Part shown: piece by piece, positions 28,501-42,630 of the stretch
How positions within the stretch are numbered: position 1 is the stretch's first letter
Layout: each line of letters opens with the position of its first letter
Source: Liolophura sinensis
Lineage: Eukaryota > Mollusca > Polyplacophora > Chitonida > Chitonidae
Direction: 5' to 3'
Length of the DNA stretch: 64,000 bases
NCBI RefSeq assembly: GCF_032854445.1
Contig: NC_088295.1
Location: forward strand, 19,395,385-19,459,384
Translations under genes and position numbers: made by a program
Notes under the pieces: generated by a model
The model's input: only the letters and a program-made list of their open reading frames with translations
Told to the model about the DNA's origin: nothing
Database searches by the model: none

Positions 28501-31500
28501 CTTTGTTTGGTGGATAATGATCAAGCACTGGACATTTTATTACAAATCTATATCTTCGCCCTTGCACCCACTCACCTAAAGTGAACATAAAGTCAACCAC
28601 TTAGTATGAATTAATTATTAAAGTAGTGTTCCAGAAATGTTGTGAAAATATTTTTAAAAATTCTATACTGCTTATCAACAAAATAAATAGCAAACAGTCG
28701 TCAGTACCTAGCCACTCATTTGGCGGCATCACTGGCATGAACACAATCTGTTCATGTAATATATGTCCAAGGAAGCACAAACAAGAAATACACACGTTCG
28801 CAAAATTTTGCCATGTTATCTAGAGTGACTTCACAAAACTTAGGAGCCCTTCCGTACCATAGGTATATAACAGTGTGACAATGAGAAAATACAAACAAAA
28901 ACGCCTTGTACCCAACCAGAGATAATCAGCTCTGTTCCATGTTCAAAGGGACGATGTTTCTTTTGGTTTCGCGCTCGGTCAGGGCAATGTCTGTGGACAC
29001 AAGCGTCGTGTTTAGCAGCCCTACTCGTCCTGCATGGGTGTAAGCATCAGGCCCAGCTGGCTGTGCTGACATCAGGGAATTTACCGAACAAAGCAGGACC
29101 TTCTGATTTTCATGCAGGACTCTTTCATGCAGATTTTGACAAGATATTTTTTAATAAGTCTGACTTGCTAAGAAAAAATAATGCAAAGTCACAATATTTT
29201 TCTCCAGGCAATGACTCTGCAGAGGCGGTTTTCTTGCCAGCTCACCCTGACAAGTTAATGCTATATCCTGCCCAACATGTACGCATTGTGACACGGAAAG
29301 ACGGTTCTCAGTTCCCCTGCTCATAAATGTGTGGTCCAAAATGTGCCGCAAAATCCAATTTATCACATCAGTATTTGTCAATCTACTAAAAGAACCAACA
29401 CTGACAATGGAGAGCTAATAAGTATTTTGAAGTAACAATCAATTATCACGTGACGCTTTCAGCAGCAGTGATTGGCCAATTTCATGAGGGCTTCTATAAT
29501 GTGGCCACTCTGAGTGAATCGTCCATCATTGACATATCCCCAATACTGAACTTTTTCTTCTCACCTTTCAAAACTTCATAGGATTTTTTGCATATTTTTC
29601 TGTGACAACTGTGTCCTATATCCTTTTTTCTATGTATATATAGTGGCAGACTTTGTGTTCACTTTAACACTACAATATGAATAACTTGTTGTCAGGGTAA
29701 AGAAAAGTTGTTAAATATAATAAGCACTTCTTGTATTACTAAAGCACATGTTACACTTTAACAAAAACAAGAATGGATTGTGTGGTAAATCAGTATAATT
29801 TAATGATACACTCCATTATATTGTTATGTGAATATGTGATTAAATTCTTGTACATGTATGTACTCTTGCTAGACATTGGATTATGTTTGAATTGATGGGT
29901 TCAAGCAAGAAACCACCAGGATGAGGCAGCTTTTTGGGTTGCGATATGTAAGGAGTTGTACACAGCAGTCATTTTACAGAAACCTAAAGTTACATTGTCT
30001 AGTTTGATTGCTAACTTGACAGGCACGTGCAGTAAAGAGAAAAAAAAGTTGATTACATGGACCACTTGGGAGTTTAGAGATGAGGTGTATTGCTGTCTCA
30101 AATGAGTATAACTAATTTACTGGCTGCATTGGTACATGTAAGCGAGCAGTTTAGCTGTCTTCCATGATAAACAGCCTTCTACAGCCTCAACAACATGGAA
30201 AGCGTGGTTTGCCGGAGTTAACCATGTGGCTGTCTTATTCTCAGGTGATGATTTCATGCCGCAGTCACCATTATTTGGCAAACCACTATCGGAACAACAT
30301 GTTTACTTGCCCTACTATGAGGGACAGAAGCTACAGACGCGTAAGTCTGGCTGCAAGGCTGGATCATGTTTGGCATTGTGTACTCTATCCCACATCAGCA
30401 TGCACACTGTATTATGGTGGATGTCACAGTAGTAGAAAACAGCTTTGTGTTCAGTTTCAACTCCTTGTTTTGTAACATTTTGATGAGTAAGAATTGTATC
30501 CACTGTAGTTGTATGTATGGTGTTTAGTTTTCTGGCAGAGAGTATTTTGCACAGTTTGTGGTGTTTGAGTGTCGGTGTGTTGTGTTTTTTTCTTTGTGTA
30601 TGTGTGTTTTTTAATTTTTTGGGTTAAATCTCTGCACGATGTGACGTGAATCTTTTGTTGTCCAAGAAATCTTTTAAGTTTTATGAACTCTTTTTTCTCT
30701 CGTCATTGGTCATGTACAACAGTTTAAAAATAGGCCAATAGCTGACAGGGAATATGAATTCAGTGCAAACTTTCATGGCATGATATCACTTATCACCCAT
30801 CATTCAATGGCTGTCATTTATATACATGAATATTGTTTTCATTTTTTAGTTATTGAATCGCACCCATTACCAAAAAAAAACTAAGCTAGAAAAAAACATT
30901 TTCATGCTGAGAAAACAGAAATTCAATTTGCAATGGGGTTAGTCAAGCAGCATGATGGAAACAGACTTGGCTGCTTTATTTAGCTTGATAGTTAATGTAG
31001 ATGAAAGCAAGTTGCTTTTAGCTATGTTTACTGTAGACTGTGAAACATTGCTTTCTCCAAGAAAACAGGCCAGCATGTTGCTTTGTAAGATATATTATTC
31101 ATTACTTGGCTATTTCACAGTACGCTTATGCACACTGGTTTTGTAATTGTGAGACATTTTGGCTCTTTCAACTCACAACACAGTCATTTTCTGGACAATC
31201 GTGTTTTTAGCACACCAAACAATCAACTCAAAGAATGTACACATTTTTGCACTCCCTGGATGGTAGATGTAGTGTTGTATGGCCATGCTTGTATTGATGG
31301 TCAAGGTTTGACAAGCAGTGGACTCTGATCACTTCCATCAAAGGGGGATACATGCAGGTACAGTAAACATCAAAATTTGAGGGGAAAATGGGAGATGTAC
31401 TGTGTAGAAAACTGTTACTATTGCAATATTGATTTTTGGAGTTACATAAGCTTTTCAGATTGGAAGGAGTTGGAAAAATGTCTTTGAAGTAATGGTCGTT

Positions 31501-34500
31501 TAGTTCACAAGTAGAATTCACCTGATGTTAAAAGTAGGCTGACAATTTAGAAAAATTTCAAAAATGAATGTTGTTATGGTGATATTAAAAGTAGGCTGAC
31601 AATTTAAAAACATTTCTAAAATAAATGTTGTTAGTATGTATTGGTGTATGTAATTGTAACGGGAGCAAAGAGTAAGGCGTTATTAAGCCAAGTGTGGCAT
31701 TGATTTTCCTGACAAACACAATCTGTTCATGTAATATATACCCAAGGAACCACAAGAAGAAGTTCACACATTGGCAAAAACAAGAAACTTGACTGACAAG
31801 CAGTTAACCTGCTATCAGGCTGTGGTGTGACAGCTATTTCCTAGGTCCTGTCAGGCAAATGTCTGGTCAAACCTTGGGTATTGGATGATTGGTGTTGGCA
31901 TGGTAACAGCACGAAAGGTTTGGGATTTGATTTTCAGTCGTTTAGATCAGCCAGACTACCATGAAGCTGTGGAAGAAGATGGCATTCTTACAAGACATCT
32001 GTTGCTAGCTTATTTTTGTTTTGTCTTCACCTTCCTCATCAGGTGTAGATATGTTACTTATAAGTATTTTTGATTACTTGTTTGCCTTGCTCTGTCCATG
32101 TCATAATCATCTGTTATTCGTAATCAGAAATTTTTGACATTTTAAAATTTTACCTAAGCGCACCTGTTTCTGGGATGTTTTTTCTTTCTTTATATTAAAA
32201 TAAGTTGTAAAATGTCTATGATGCTAAGCTTATATGCTGTTTTCTGAATTTCCTCAGATTTTGTATATTTATATTTATCTGTATATCTGCTACTATTTAC
32301 CTGCAAACCTGAATATGTTTTATGCCCCTGAAAGATCCGTGAGAGTGTATTGTTCATCAGCCTGTGTGTTTGTCTGACAGGTGAGGACTCGCTGGTTGTG
32401 GAAAAAGGGGACTACATTTCCTCGCAGCTGGACCAGGTCCCAGACAAGGTTAGTGGCCAACCTGCTATTTTTTCCCTACCCCCTTCACCCAGGGGAGGTC
32501 CTGTGTCTCAATGTACTCACTACTCTTTTGAGTCTCACGCTTCTCCCAGCATGGTCAGATCTGTCCTCAAACATACTCCGCTGTAAATTGTGTCTCAACT
32601 ATTTGACAATCTTCCAACTTTCTCATGTTTTCGGCCTTCACTGTGGTCATGAACAGATCAAATGTTCCGGACATTATCACAGTTACAGTATGAAACTGTA
32701 AAGATTATCCTCATGAAGGCATTATCCTAATCTGTCCATGTTCTGCAAACCCTCTATAACAGGGCAGAGTGGGAGCTAGACACTTGTGCCCTCATCATAG
32801 CCATTATGTTATTGATGTGTATGGGCCACAGGGATGCTCCATATGCAACCTGTGTACAAAGAGAATGTGAATCTTGAGTTAGATGTACTTTGTGGAAGAC
32901 TCTCATATGGAATGATGTGTTGTAAAATCCTGACTGGCTGACCAATATGCTGGGTACAGCCAATGTTTTCACAAACCTTATGTCAAATAATATTGTGTTC
33001 AGTTTGACCTTGTACTGTTGTTTGTTCCTGGGTCATACAGCTTATTTGTCCCTCTACTTTTTGTTCTTGTGGGGCTGCCAGGCCCGTGAATCTATTGTTA
33101 CAAGATGAAGAAGTTTTGTTTCACTGCTATTTACTGTGGCTTGAATGTGACCCAGCTAGCAATGGTGGAGTATGTTGGATCTACACCGTGTCAGCTGGAT
33201 TGTCTGCCAGTGATGTTCTGACCTGCATGGTGGTGCATGTTAAAGTTGTTGGTGTTGTTTTATTTGTGATCATATAGGCGGACGAAATTCACTTGAGAGC
33301 CCATACCGAAGATTCGCGCCGTCGCATGAAAAGCGACTTTGGCGCCTCCCTGGAGTATCCGTCATATTTGGAGAAGTCTCCCGATTATGAATCAGAAATG
33401 CGCTACTACAGCGGTGACACCCTTTCTCCCCGTAGCAGGGTAAGATCACACGACACTTCACCTCTCTCACCTTTTTTGTTAACATCAGAGGTCAGATAAG
33501 AGCTACGACATGTATCAGGCCTTGGACTGTAGGAAGTTTGATTCTCAGTCTATCTGATTGATTTACCACAATGACCTCCACATAGTTTTTGTATCAGTTA
33601 TTCTTTTCACCTCACTGCACATTCTATCGCATTTTAATGTTGTACTGCACAGTGACATGTTTTGAACAAAATATTCCCCGAATGCAGGAGCAAAGCACGA
33701 CCACATGGTATAAGCGAAAATTTCTTCGTTGTACAGCATTAAAACACCAATCTAATAAACAGATTCCCAGGAGCACAAGATTCAGTCCAATCCTAATTTT
33801 TTCCAGACAAGATGACATTCATAAGCACTTCCATATTCATTTTCCATTTGGAAGACTGCATAATTTCCTGCTATTCACCTGTACATATAAACATTGCACT
33901 CCAATGAAACACTCCTTTAAATTTGTTCACACTGCCTGATTATTTGCTTCTGGTAGATGTTTTATGTTTCAGATTAATGTATAGTTTCTTGTTTTAATGA
34001 TAAAGATAGAATTCTGTTGTTTTCCTCAATCTGCTGTTTTGCCTTTTTTTGAATTGGTACATTTCTTTGTAAATTACATATTTTGTTTTTAAATGTATAT
34101 ATTTTGTTTTTTCAAAAGCATCTTGAGTTTTAGGCTATTAAGTTCATTGTTGTGAAAGTACCCTTAGCTACTTTTAAGTTGTGGTTTGTGGCCAAGAAGG
34201 TACGAGTCAAAATTCTTTGCCAAAAAGTTACTTTTATCAGCCATTTTCATTCCACTTTTTGACAGTGGATTTGTCAGTCCGTAAAACAAAATGCAGCCTT
34301 TCAAAACTTAAGCTGACCATAATGACTACAAACCAAAATTTATGTTTTTGTTGTTCTGTTTATGTAGCCTGAGCAAAGAACACCTCAGTAGACTGTTGAT
34401 GTTGTCAGTGAGCTGTCCTTAGCTCAGTTACTGGACAGATTTTTGTAGCTTTGAGTACTGATATTTGCATGGTTTTTGTTGGCTATTTTCCCCCTTGATC

Positions 34501-37500
34501 AGGACTTGTCCGACACTCGTGACAGCACAATGGGCAGGGATAGCCTGTTCTCCTCCGATTACTCCTCTATGCCCCTAGATAGTAGCCGGGATGGCACTAT
34601 GGGAAGGGACAGCGTTTTCGCAACTGATTATTCCGAGAAAAACTTGAGAAATGGACATGGGTCCGAAATTGAAATCAGGCCAGCAGACGAACTAGAATAT
34701 GATGATGAGTTTAGATACCTACATGAAGATGCAGCTTTGAGAAAGGTAACAAAATCATCTGTACCTGTATGAAAAAAAAAAAGGGCAATATATGGGGGAT
34801 ATTCAGGTTGTACTTTGACAGGTGCATGAGCCGGTTACTTTAAACCTCCAATCCACTCCAATGCTGAGCGTTAACAGGCACCGTGGGAGTCGCATTTGTC
34901 GACATACTGATATATACAGTATTAAAAAGAAGATAGCATTTTTCTGCATATAACTGGAATTTAGAACTGCAAAATACATAATAATATTTCTGTGAAAACA
35001 ATAGAATTGTCAGCTAAACTTATGCAATCTTTACCAGTGCACCAAGTCTCTCTTGATCTGCTGAAGATGTCTTTGTATTCCTGCTTTGAATGTTGTGCAT
35101 TTTAGTTGTTGATGTTGTCATGATCAAATTCACTTCGCATTCGTTTGATGTTCGTGCTTGTGAATAGATGGCAATGCACAAGAAATGTCTGCCAAAACCG
35201 AAAAAATATTGGTTTTTCGAAAAAACACAAACCTTTTTCAAAGATCAGCCAGACTGAAGTTACTGTTTATTTAAATATCACCTGATGGAAGGAAATCATG
35301 TAAGGCAAAGAAAACACTGATGTGAAGTTTACCTCTTCATTCAGATGAAAGAACATTAAACATTGCTATGAAATGAATCGATTTTTGTTTTTTTAGGATT
35401 TTTTCAAATCTAGTAAAATGCATTTGAAACTTGAATTCTGCAGTGGCCTTTTCTCATCATATAGGATCTTAACACTAACTTGCATCATTTAAAATGCATC
35501 AACATGCAGATCTATGAACGTGTTTGCCGAATGATCCACATTGGTATTACTAAACTCCGAGTACGGCCTTCATCGTGCCATCCTACCAGATTATATATTA
35601 GGATTTGGCATTACTGATACTCTGTTGTTCACTACAGACCACCGTAGAATCTGATGTTTTAAAAACATTTTTTTCGGTTGGAAAACTTCTAAAAATGTAA
35701 AATTTTATGGAACAATTTTCCTGGACGGTGTTCAGTCATCTTTCATCTGATATATTCCTCATTTTAGTGTTTTCTTTGCTCTTAAGCTAATACTTTCTCT
35801 AGCATGTGGACATTTTACTCAAGCAGTGCCAAGCTCAATCAGTTGGTTAAATCACGCATGCTTAATCAGTTTTGTAATTTCCAAATTAGAATTGTGTGCA
35901 GTATTTTTCACTCCTGTCATATGTGCATCAAGGTATCTGTTTTATATATTATCCCCTGGAATCTTGCTTGTTGCCTGAATCTTTGTTGTAATTATTTTTT
36001 TGTTGATGGCTTGGGATGTTTTCCTCCATTACCTCCAGCTGAAGCACCCCTTGCTCTGGTGTCTGATATTGATGTCAGTTCTGGTGGAAGTGGAGGCAAG
36101 CAGCAAACATTATTAACCTTCCTTGTTTTACCTTTGGTTTTATTTGCATTTTTGTTTGCACCTTGTCACTCACCAGAAAGCAGAAAGTCTGTATGCAGTC
36201 GATTCTCGTAAATCCTTCCGTAATGGACAAGGGGAAGCCCCTATATATCGAGAATCAGAGTTTGGTGTTTCGAGCCCCCTTTACGGGCGAGGAGTGATCT
36301 ATCAAGGAGACCTGCAAGACACTTATTCAGGCAATTTTAACGAGGACTTCAAATATTTACCTGATGACTCAATTCCTATTAGAAAGGTACCTGTGTTTTT
36401 TTTTTTTAACACACGTAAGGTCCATTATTGCCGTTAGGATAAATGTGTATGTAAGAAAATGACATGTCTTTGGCATCAGTGTTTACATAGTTTAAATGGT
36501 TACCTGCGAACAATGGTTTCTTCAGGGCTATGGTATGAAGTGTTGTCTTTATCTCTAGATATTACATGTATGTGTCACTGCATGAGCATGGTCTATTTTT
36601 TCAGTTGTTTGTTTGTCAAACTAAGACATCTAGTCACATGTAAAAATTGGTGTTGTATAAGTAGATGTTTGCTGTCTGACCTACATAATTGTATTGAGAA
36701 TTGTTTGATTTTTACAGGTGATTAGTCAGGAACATCCGGTTGCAAATTTTAGCCTTTGACTTCATTAAAGCAAAAAAAAAAATTCTGTTATATTTCTTTC
36801 TGTGTAATACAGATATAAAGCCTTATCCACAGTGCAGCAGATAGCATGGCATGTCTTAATAACGGCAAAGGCAGATAATTGTTTTTTATATCACTTGGGT
36901 AGTTCTGCTGTTGCTCATGGCGGTATGTGTTTTGCAGGGTGTTCAGTCTGACTTCATCGAGGCCCACATGGCTCCCCCATCATATGCCTCAGTCCAGGGC
37001 TATGCTCCAGGAGGACGCACTCTAGGGGAATCCAAGATGGCCGAGGATTCCCGCTATAGCTCCTATAGCGGATCCTCCTTCAACACCAGCTTTGATCCTG
37101 ACAATGTGGCCATTGATCGCACTCCAATCTACTCAGGGTAAGTCTCTCACCTCAACACTAGCACATTTGTCGTACATGTATTGTTGAAAATTTACCACTC
37201 TGTTTCTGTCCATGTTTTTATTAAGTCAATATTTCATCGATGTTAAGGTAAATGTTGTTAATGAGGATAATAACATTTCATTTCACCTTCATTTTAACAA
37301 TGCATATCAACATTTGTTTACATTAAATTTACATACTTGAACTTGAAGTGTTATGTTGCATGATATATTAAGGTCATTTGCAGGTTTTAGTCACTGTGTG
37401 TTTCTCATGGGTATGCACATGTTGATTTGTCACGGGTAAATGAATTCGTCTCTGCTTTCTGATGCATGATCAGTCAAGCATGGTCAGTATGCGTGGACAT

Positions 37501-40500
37501 CACAGTGTTCAATTAAGTCACATCAGTTCTTGAAATATTGCTATATGGACCTAATTTGTTCACATGAAGGGCATGTTTTCGTACCAGTTGTTTGCCGTAA
37601 ATCAAGGATACCAGTCTTGTATGTTAGCAAATCCTGAAGTGTTGCACCAACACCTGGTGCATGGCATCCGGTTCACTGAAACCTATTCTCACCTTTATTC
37701 CAAAGCATTTCATTGCCACAAATTACTCAGCACCTTCATGATATTTCAGTATCACACCTTCGTCACGCATCAGATCTTCTTAGCTGGACCTCAAGCATCT
37801 GTCCTTCAAAACCATCCATCTTCTTCCTAGTATACATCTGACTTCATTGATGAGCCTCAAACCACTAATCCAACTGTCATGCAAGATGTTCGTCAACATG
37901 TTGTGGTTCAGCATTTGGGAAATTGATGCCATAAGTAGTATAATTTCTTTTAATGGTGAAAATGAAGTGCATGGCTTCTGTTGACCATCTTAATAGATTT
38001 TTTGAAGTGAATCTATTGAAGATATCTTTCAAATCCTCCAGGGGAAAAAAGTGAATGTCTACAGTTGAGAGCTTACACTACTAACCATTCTCTGCTTGTA
38101 CAGATTACTTTTAGAAGTGTTGACTGAATTTGGGGCATAGCTCATTTCAAATGAATTATAAGAAACTAGCTAGTCAGGCTTGTTACACTGGAAATTCACA
38201 CCAACACATTCATCGTGTTTCAACAAGGCTAGTACCAGAGAGTGCTTGTAAGCTTTTGTTGTATAACACATATGCATTTTTGTCCATGTGCAAGGTGAAC
38301 AGTCCTGTTTATGTTCTAGTTTAAAATGGTTAAGACTAATCTTGAAGAAAGAAATTGTCACATACTTCTGATCAAACCTAAATAATCCACCCACCTAGGC
38401 ATCAGATGTACGCTGTGGAGTTCGTTTTTCAAATGTACACATTTGACCGCACTATCCTTTTCCTTACGGATTTATTGTTACTGGAAAGCTGAGCAAATAA
38501 TTTCTCGCTTTAGTACCTTCTCATTTAGTTCTAGTATTTGTGGTGTTGGGGTTTCTTTTCTATGCGAATCTAACCTTATGAATGGTGCTTTACATATCAA
38601 TATTTTCTTTATTTTGTTTGGTTAATGTGCGTTTCTCTGTCTCAAGGACAGTTCCTATTCCATTGCACCCGTTCTGGTATATTTCTCCGGTCTCCTATAG
38701 ACTATGGCTTTAACCCTTGAGTATAGGTTGTGTTGAGGCTAACTGCATGCTGGTATTCCTTTTTTGTTGTACTTTGGTGTAAATAATATATTAACATTGA
38801 AAACTGTTACATTGTCTTTAACTAATCCCAATTTGTTCTTCCTTTTTCTGCTTTATCTGACAATAGCAAGCTTAAATGGAAAAGGTAGGATTTGTATGTT
38901 GTGATTATTATCTATATGATAGCTTGTTAACGGTAAATTTTTACGGTGTGAATAAAATGATATGTTAACAGCATGGTTTGCTCAAGGAGTTGTACATTGT
39001 ACATCATCAGTTTCAAATCATTTCTTGTCATTTGTGTAACATTTTGTAATACAAATGTCACTCTTGTAATATTTCTTATTTACTTTGATAATTGTCATAT
39101 ACACATATTAGAGTTTACCCAGTCCCTTCTATGCCTTCTATAGCCACTACATACTCCTTAGTTTTATGGTTTACATTGCTCCCTAGATCATCCTTTCCTT
39201 GTCTTTGTGTGTAAGTGTGTGCAAATCCTGTGACAGGGATAAAAACGTGATCTCATGTTCTGTGTTAGGGTGTTTGTTTATCAGTGAAACATCATAGTAC
39301 TTATCGGTTTCATGAATGAATGCACATAATAACAACGTTAATTTAATTGACCTATTGTATTTATTGGGGGGTAAGTTTTTAGCAAAAGTGAATATTGAAT
39401 GAAATGTGAAGGGACACGTACTTGTGTATTCTTCAAGCTGCTGTGCTTTTCATTATGCTTTTGTATCGGCTTTTAACCAAATACGCTCTTGCTGTGCAAC
39501 TCTAACTTCAAGCTTTGTTCACATATAATTCCATTTCATCCACATTCAGTTAGTCAGGAAATTGTCAGACTGGTTTAATATCTAAACTTAATAGCTGTGT
39601 AGTAATATTCCATTGGAGCAAATGTCATAGTCTTAAATGATCAGTGGTTTGCATGTTGCATAGTCCTAAGTCACATTTAGAAAAAAAAAAAGATAAACTG
39701 CAAGGACATGATGCAGAGTTAATTATTTGATATGAAACAAGAAAACACTGCACCAGCTTATCTAACCTGGCTGTGTTACCAACAGTTTGGGCTAACTTGG
39801 GTTTGGTGAAAGCTTACTACCTGCCTGACGTGAAAAATTTAATTCAGTTACATTTAAAATGAATAGCTGAATTCTTGTGTTAACTGAAATAAGTTTTTGT
39901 ATGTTTTGAGTTTATGTCTAGACAATGGAGAGCCTATATGTAGATGATCAGATCACGTACACACATACCTGCATAGAGATGCATGCATTAGCCTGAGTTC
40001 TTCAGCACCTTTGGTGACTGGATATTGCACATAAAGACTGGAGTCAGAACACATGTGGTCACGTTTACCCCTAAATCACCCTAGATTTTGAGAGGGAAAT
40101 AACTCTGAACCCTGAAGGAGACACCAGGAAGATCTTGTTACATGATCAGCTGGCTTCAGCCCTGACCAGCAGAATGCTGTATTGTAGAGAAACATGTAGT
40201 CCAGCAGGCCCTCATCCTCATTGAGGTCAGTCTGACACAGTGCTTGGGGCAAGGTCACCTTCAGAAGCATGGAGCCCTTGTGTGCTGCCTGCAATGTCTA
40301 CATGTATTATAATATCAAGGGAAAGTGGCATGAATAGGCTTTTGTTTAGAAACAATGGATGTGGTGATCATGTTGTTGGTGTTGCGTATATTTTTATTGA
40401 AATACTTTCTGGAATTTTTGGTGCAGTATAGTTAAATGGATTATTAAAATCTGCAGGCGGTTCAGATGACTTGAAACTGCTACAATTGCTTCTTGTGTTC

Positions 40501-42581
40501 TTGAAATATCCTGGTGGGACGGTTAATTACACTGTTAGTTCAAATATTCATCAATTGATATCAGTGACCTAGCACTCTCTAACCCAAGAAATTAAAACGT
40601 GAAAAAAAAAATATAGACTGTTGGATTAAATCAGAGATATTTCCATCCTGCTGACCAGTTTTCTCCTTCTGTAGGCCAAGTCTGGCTTGAATCTTCGTGG
40701 TTTTCTTCAGAATCGATATTCTGCTACACAGCCTTAGACACTGAGGATAGGGCAAGATGACCGAGCATTAGCAAGTTCTGCACCGTCAAATACACCAGAG
40801 CTTGATCAATGTCGACTCCAAACTTCCTCTCTTGTTCTAATGCATTTCAACTCTTCTGGAAATTCGTGTATATTTATTGATGTGCTTGTAACTGTTTGCC
40901 GCCTATATCTGACTAAGGGTTATGAAAAAAAAAACAATATTAGGAGCAGAGGAAAATAAAATCAGCCACTAAAAAAAAAGATTTACCACGAGGAAATCAA
41001 TTGCTGGCATGTTGATAAATTCTTCTAGGGCTGATCTGTTGGCTCTGGCAAAGGAAACAGAGAGAATAGTTTTGACACTGTTGCTTTAGCCTAATGTACA
41101 ATGTACAAATGGAAGGATAAGAACCATTTGGACTTGGAATGTTTTTACTTGCCAACTGTATGCCCCTTTCCTGAACTGTGTATTCATTATCAAGGCGATT
41201 CTTACAAGAGGATAAAGCCTACATGAAGTGTCGAAGACTGTTTTGGCAACAGTTGAGATATGGCTTATGAGATGTGTAGTTTGCTGTGGCTGAAGTACTG
41301 AGAGCTGGATGGTGTTAGAGGCTATCACCAGGTGGGCCCTGATATGCTGTACTCTGACAAGGGATGCAGTCAGCCCGGCTGCTGTCCTACCTCCTGCATG
41401 TCAAGCTCTCACCTATCTGGCCTGCAGACAGTGTTATGTTAAATACCACCTGGGGTTGAGCTTTATTTGTAGGCTTGTTTATAGGCAGGGCCTGTCAGAC
41501 AAGTGGGGTTTGTACTAGTTGTACCAAACACGCTGGTGTGGGCCAGTTAGTAGAAGTGGATTACTGGTTAGAAGTTTGAAGGCTCCTTATCAAACTCAGA
41601 GTAGGGATCATGTTGGGTTGTATTTACTGAGTGGCAAACCCCAGTTTGTCTGGAGGCACTGACCAATGCGGACTCTAGCAGTGAACTACATCAGCAGTTT
41701 AACATCACCCCACGTGACCCAGAGCTGCCGCACACGCTGTTACCCACTGCTTACAGACTAGCAAAAGCTGTGATGCTAGTATAGAGTTTTTAGTTTTGTA
41801 CGAGTTGTTTAAAAAATTTGTAGTACTCTTAATTTTTGGAGGACTAACTTTGCACTATGACGATTACTTGGAACAGCTTTTTGGTGAGTTTCATGGTTGA
41901 TGCACGGGGAGGCGCTATGCGAGGCTGCCGTCATTCCGGGGTTCGGGTCATCATTCCACCACGCAAGGCTTCCATGCCCACCCGGGTGACCTGCAAGCTC
42001 GTCAAGAAAGAGAAGCTGTCCCACCCCCCTCCCCTGATGGAGGGAGAGGCACTGGCCAGCCGAATCCTCGAGATGGGACCAGTGGCAACCCAAGTTTCTT
42101 GGGTGAGTCATACTCCAAAGAGAGTTGTTTTTGTATTTAGTTATTTTTAACTAAATGAGTTAAAGTTTCTGTAGATTTATATAGGATTGATACACTCAGT
42201 AGTAATTGCCTTAAATCTTCTAAATTGTAAAATGTTATGATGGAATTTTTTTATGTAAGATGTTTTGCAAGACAAATATATTATTTTGAGAGTTAGATAC
42301 ATGTCCCAAGTAATAAGCAGTGTAAGAGAAGGTATGACAGACATTTTACATTTCTGTGTGACCTGTGATTAGTTAAAACAAACAATGTATTAGCAAACTT
42401 TCATTTTTGCCTTTGCTTCCTGATTTGTTTACCGTTTGTTCATCATTTCTGGTGTCATAAATGTGTTACTGTAAGGCAATAGGCTTCATTACACATATTT
42501 GTATATCATTGTGGGTTCATGTGTAGAGCGCTGTATAAGGTGTCAAACTCTTATTCCACATGCTGACCTGCTCATAACCAG

Positions 42582-42630
<49 letters not shown>

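Larger units (their letters stand above)
27578..30244 (+). other. Intron 22
   Basis: About 2.7 kb between the repeat domain and the linker exons. It contains one member of a dispersed repeat pair (28735-28806), a possible alternative exon (29208-29326) and a short patch with an E-box and inverted CCAAT near 29446-29480. No other gene is seen. Confidence 0.6.
30341..32380 (+). other. Intron 23
   Basis: About 2 kb. It contains a 57-bp tandem duplication (31524-31633) and the second copy of a dispersed repeat (31711-31786). No gene seen. Confidence 0.65.
37138..41876 (+). other. Intron 28 (4.7 kb)
   Basis: Holds three candidate alternative exons: 37831-37926 (terminal), 38867-38884 (18-nt microexon) and a weak 30-nt one at 38647-38676. 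The rest is AT-rich with no gene seen. Confidence 0.6.

Noticed and set aside
31914-32000. Acidic open stretch ([15 protein letters not shown]) after TTTTCAG as a linker exon
   Set aside because: It would need a phase-2 upstream exon, which none of the neighbouring linker exons provides, and there is no usable donor.
36041-36080. Segment after CCTCCAG in intron 26 as a small exon
   Set aside because: Phase 1-1 reading does not fit the phase 0 neighbours, and the donor GTGGAA is weak.
38647-38676. Thirty-base segment after CTCAAG ([10 protein letters not shown]) as a microexon
   Set aside because: Phase 0-0 does not match the phase-2 junction between exons 28 and 29, and the donor GTATAT is mediocre.
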